Positions 62,190 through 64,000 of a stretch of 64,000 nucleotides of DNA are shown here, in pieces (within the stretch, counting starts at the first letter, position 1; the number at the start of each line of letters is the position of its first letter). The notes under the pieces are model-generated. The model made no database searches, was not told the DNA's origin, and worked only from the letters and a program-made list of their open reading frames with translations. Source of the stretch: an uncultured Clostridia bacterium (GTDB taxonomy: Bacteria; Bacillota; Clostridia; Christensenellales; Borkfalkiaceae); assembly GCA_947624005.1 (NCBI GenBank), contig CANQHV010000004.1:32273-96272 (forward strand), given 5' to 3'. The position numbers were made by a program, and so were the translations under genes.

Positions 62190-62223
62190 AGTATATCACT
62201 ATATTTTATAAAGTCAATATAGT
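62190..62223 (-). promoter_or_regulatory. Operon promoter with palindromic operator
   Basis: Minus strand TTGACT (62217-62212), 16 bp, TATACT (62195-62190). ACTATATT (62198-62205) and its inverse AATATAGT (62216-62223), 10 bp apart, overlap the -35 box. Confidence 0.7.
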
Positions 62224-62627
62224 TTTGTCTATTTTAGTACAATTTAGCAAATTTATTTATATTTTACAACCAAAATTTAAACATTTTTAGAAATTTTAAA
62301 AGGTCAATTTATAATAATTGACCTCCATTTGAATATGCTACTGCTTTTGCGTTTCTCAAATATCTACTTCTATTCCCCTCTAGTGCAACCTCCTTATTGT
62401 TAAAATTATAACTTTCCCCATAAAGATACTGTCCTCCCCCAAGCGGGTTTCCCGCTTGTTAAGGGGCGAAGGTGTGGCACATGTGACCACCTTCCTTATC
62501 CTGCTTAGGCATCAAAAAAAATGCCCACTTTTGTTGCATAAGAAAATAAGAATTTCAGCGTAAAATTTATCTAAAAAATTTTTAATATATGCCGATTTGT
62601 GTCAGGTTTATAAGTTATAATGGTGCT
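62224..62627. other. Divergent intergenic region without a gene
   Basis: AT-rich to about 62420, then hairpins AAGCGGG...CCCGCTT (62438-62455 region) and GGTGTGGCACATGTGACC. No ORF or RNA gene recognised. Confidence 0.5.
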
Positions 62628-63167
62628 ATGGATAAATTGGCATATCACTATAATAAAAAGAAAAAACCTGCGAAGACGGCAGGCAAATTCCTGTATTACT
62701 ATCCCTGCACAGAGACGGATTCGCCCAACACATATATCTACGGCAGACCGTATATTGTCATAGAAGTAAGCGAAGCCGAGTGGGAAGCTCTGTTTGAGTT
62801 AGATAGGTTGGAATACAACAATACTCATAAATATCAACGCCATACTGTTTGGTTTACAAACAAGAACGAGGACGAGCTAACACCCAAACAGCGTGAACGC
62901 AGAATAGATAAGTCCATACCGTTCAATGTACTTGCAGACGAACGGCGCGACAGGGAAATTCTGTTCGCCAACTTGCCGCAGCAGGACAGAGATATTTTAA
63001 AGATTATGTCAAGCGGCAAGACCCAGAAAGAAGCCGCTGAAGAGATTGGTGTTACGCAGGGGTATATCTCAACACAACTGAAACATGCAAACTGTTCTGT
63101 TGACGATTACATATTCAACACGGGAACGCGGGAGGAAATCGTATGGCACTGCTGGAACAGGTTTTAA
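62628..63167 (+). CDS. Sigma-70 region 4-like protein of mobile-element type
   Basis: 179 residues. The C-terminus has a sigma-factor-like helix-turn-helix (LPQQDRDILKIMSSGKTQKEAAEEIGVTQGYISTQL). Proteins of this size and layout occur in integrative elements of Clostridia. The N-terminus is basic and then aromatic-rich. ATG 62628 fits the family opening better than ATG 62589; neither has a strong ribosome site. Confidence 0.65.
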   Translation: MDKLAYHYNKKKKPAKTAGKFLYYYPCTETDSPNTYIYGRPYIVIEVSEAEWEALFELDRLEYNNTHKYQRHTVWFTNKNEDELTPKQRERRIDKSIPFNVLADERRDREILFANLPQQDRDILKIMSSGKTQKEAAEEIGVTQGYISTQLKHANCSVDDYIFNTGTREEIVWHCWNRF

Positions 63168-63378
63168 ACGAAGGCGAGATCCATACTTCCTCGACGTGGA
63201 ATTGGAGTCCTCCGTGCGCTCTTTAACGATTTAATGCCGTTCCTGCATTGGTTTTACAGTGTAGGCGAGCTGTTCTATACTAATCTACTACTATTTTGAC
63301 AACGACAAAATGGACGGCGAGATTGCCGAGTACTTAAATAAGCCAAAATTGCGCAAATTTATCTTAAATAAGAGGTAA
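63143..63378 (+). pseudogene. Decayed mobile-element gene remnant
   Basis: An ATG at 63143 with GGAGGAAAT upstream opens MALLEQVLNEGEIHTSSTWN but stops after 27 codons. A different frame ends GEIAEYLNKPKLRKFILNKR with TAA at 63376-63378. It looks like a small gene broken by deletion or frameshift. Confidence 0.45.
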
Positions 63379-63405
63379 GCCGTTGCGCATAAAGCGCAAC
63401 GGCTT
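63377..63405 (-). terminator. rRNA operon terminator
   Basis: AAGCCGTTGCGC stem with a 5-nt loop, 10 nt past the 5S 3' end. Confidence 0.8.
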
Positions 63406-63414
63406 GATTGAAAT

Positions 63415-63528
63415 CCGGCAACTCCTTATCCTCCCATACAGTGTCCCGTATAGTACTTTCAGCAACTCAGAGCTTAACTTCTGTGTTCGGAATGAGAACA
63501 GGTGGGTCCTCTGCTTTATCGTCACCGG
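63415..63528 (-). rRNA. rrf: 5S rRNA
   Basis: Minus strand CCGGTGACGATAAAGCAGAG to AGGAGTTGCCGG with paired ends and the conserved CCGAACACAGAAGTTAAG core; helix IV reads ATACGGGACACTGTAT. Last gene of the rRNA operon entering from the right. The 209-bp spacer to tRNA-Asn (63529-63737) matches the spacer at 50.83-51.10 kb and contains the palindrome GCTGTCCGTGCTGTGCACGG-type stem (about 63687-63712). Confidence 0.92.
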
Positions 63529-63737
63529 AATGGTTATATAAACGGCAAAATTGCCGAATATATGCTCACTTTTAAATTTTTACCCTCACTAAAACCGCAA
63601 GAATGAGATTTTAGCAAATTCCTCAGAACTCGCGGAAATCGCAACAAAGTGAGATTTTCGCGAAAGAGGAGAGGCAATCAAGCAATCTCGCTGTCCGTGC
63701 TGTGCACGGACAGCTTAAAGCGAGATTTGCCTCGACG

Positions 63738-63813
63738 TGGCTCCGCTTGTTGGACTTGAACCAACGACACTGCGGTTAACAGCCGCATGCTCTACCGACT
63801 GAGCTAAAGCGGA
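63738..63813 (-). tRNA. tRNA-Asn (GTT)
   Basis: 76-nt cloverleaf on the minus strand: acceptor TCCGCTT/AAGCGGA, discriminator G, CCA encoded, D arm GCTCAGTCGGTAGAGC, anticodon loop CTGTTAA (GTT), T loop TTCAAGT. Lies between 23S and 5S. Confidence 0.95.
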
Positions 63814-63926
63814 ATACGGACGAAACCTTTCGGTTTCGGTTATATAAACGGCAAATTGCCGAATATATGCTTGTTTTTCGTCCGAAGACTGAAAACTGCA
63901 TAGTCAATCAAAGAAAATACTTCAAA

Positions 63927-64000
63927 GGTTACAGCCTCGTTAATTATAGCCTTTCTCTAATTTGGATTCGTAAATTCTTCTTTTCTCAACCCTTGGTTGA
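63927..64000 (-). rRNA. rrl: 23S rRNA 3' end (partial)
   Basis: The minus strand ends with GCTATAATTAACGAGGCTGTAACC, which aligns with the usual 23S terminus (TACTAAT...CGAGG-CTT-ACC). It is followed by a typical rRNA spacer with ACTGAAAACTGC. Most of the gene is beyond the window. Upstream bases are divergent, so this is a moderate call. Confidence 0.55.

Noticed and set aside
51104..63813. Module (d) as a simple tRNA-Asn integrative element with attL/attR
   Set aside because: The duplicated sequence extends hundreds of bases through the spacer and 5S, far more than an att core, and no integrase gene is seen.

Overview
The window looks like the chromosome of an anaerobic, low-to-moderate GC Bacillota, most likely an uncultured Clostridia lineage. 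The evidence is family content and signals: a DUF5685 protein, a YjzC-like protein, DUF1292/RuvX, split B12-dependent methionine synthase, NrdG-type and Fe-S enzymes, consensus sigma-A promoters with 16-18 bp spacers, Shine-Dalgarno sites, and common TTG starts. No species can be named from sequence alone.

Region 1 (1-38.2 kb) is mostly GC-rich housekeeping sequence. It holds an amino-sugar pair (glmM and a hexapeptide-repeat protein), a tight trpS-DUF5685-J-domain-membrane-rlmD operon, and the rpmG-secE-nusG-rplK-rplA / rplJ-rplL cluster. It then has pdxK, a LuxR-type two-component system, radC, a PepV-like dipeptidase, a permuted papain-fold membrane protein, tRNA-Val and tRNA-Ala, ligD/ku, hsp20, tsf-rpsB, ruvX, a Ca2+ ATPase, an ECF S-component, metF-metH, iscS-iscU with an Rrf2 regulator, and nadA. 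One AT-rich accessory gene, a large metallophosphoesterase at 16.7-19.1 kb, interrupts it.

Region 2 (38.3-63.4 kb) is an accessory, defence-like island directly downstream of an rRNA operon that enters from the right edge (23S 3' end, tRNA-Asn, 5S, all on the minus strand). Its modules are separated by further pieces of rRNA-operon 3' ends in the same orientation. A scrambled 5S fragment lies at 39.8-40.1 kb. A 5S fragment (50.5 kb) and an apparently complete 5S with a 23-nt tRNA-Asn stub (50.7-51.1 kb) lie farther right. Two of the fragments carry the same 119-bp hairpin-rich insertion at the same place in 5S.

Modules in Region 2: (a) a RES-like protein; (b) an AAA+ ATPase, subtilisin-like protease and HAD hydrolase operon, resembling IetAS-type ATPase/protease defence pairs; (c) a restriction-modification-like locus with an XRE controller, two adenine-methylase-like proteins, a 57-residue protein and a GIY-YIG-like/SF2 helicase; (d) a tightly overlapping six-gene operon: HTH regulator, Upf1/Dna2-like SF1 helicase, a HEPN-tailed protein, a coiled-coil protein, a ClpB-like AAA+ protein and an NrdG-like radical SAM protein. 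Module (d) matches no system I can name and is the best candidate for an undescribed one. Its helicase gene has an in-frame UGA at codon 12 of the coupled start.

All calls were made by reading; no search, folding or alignment program was run.
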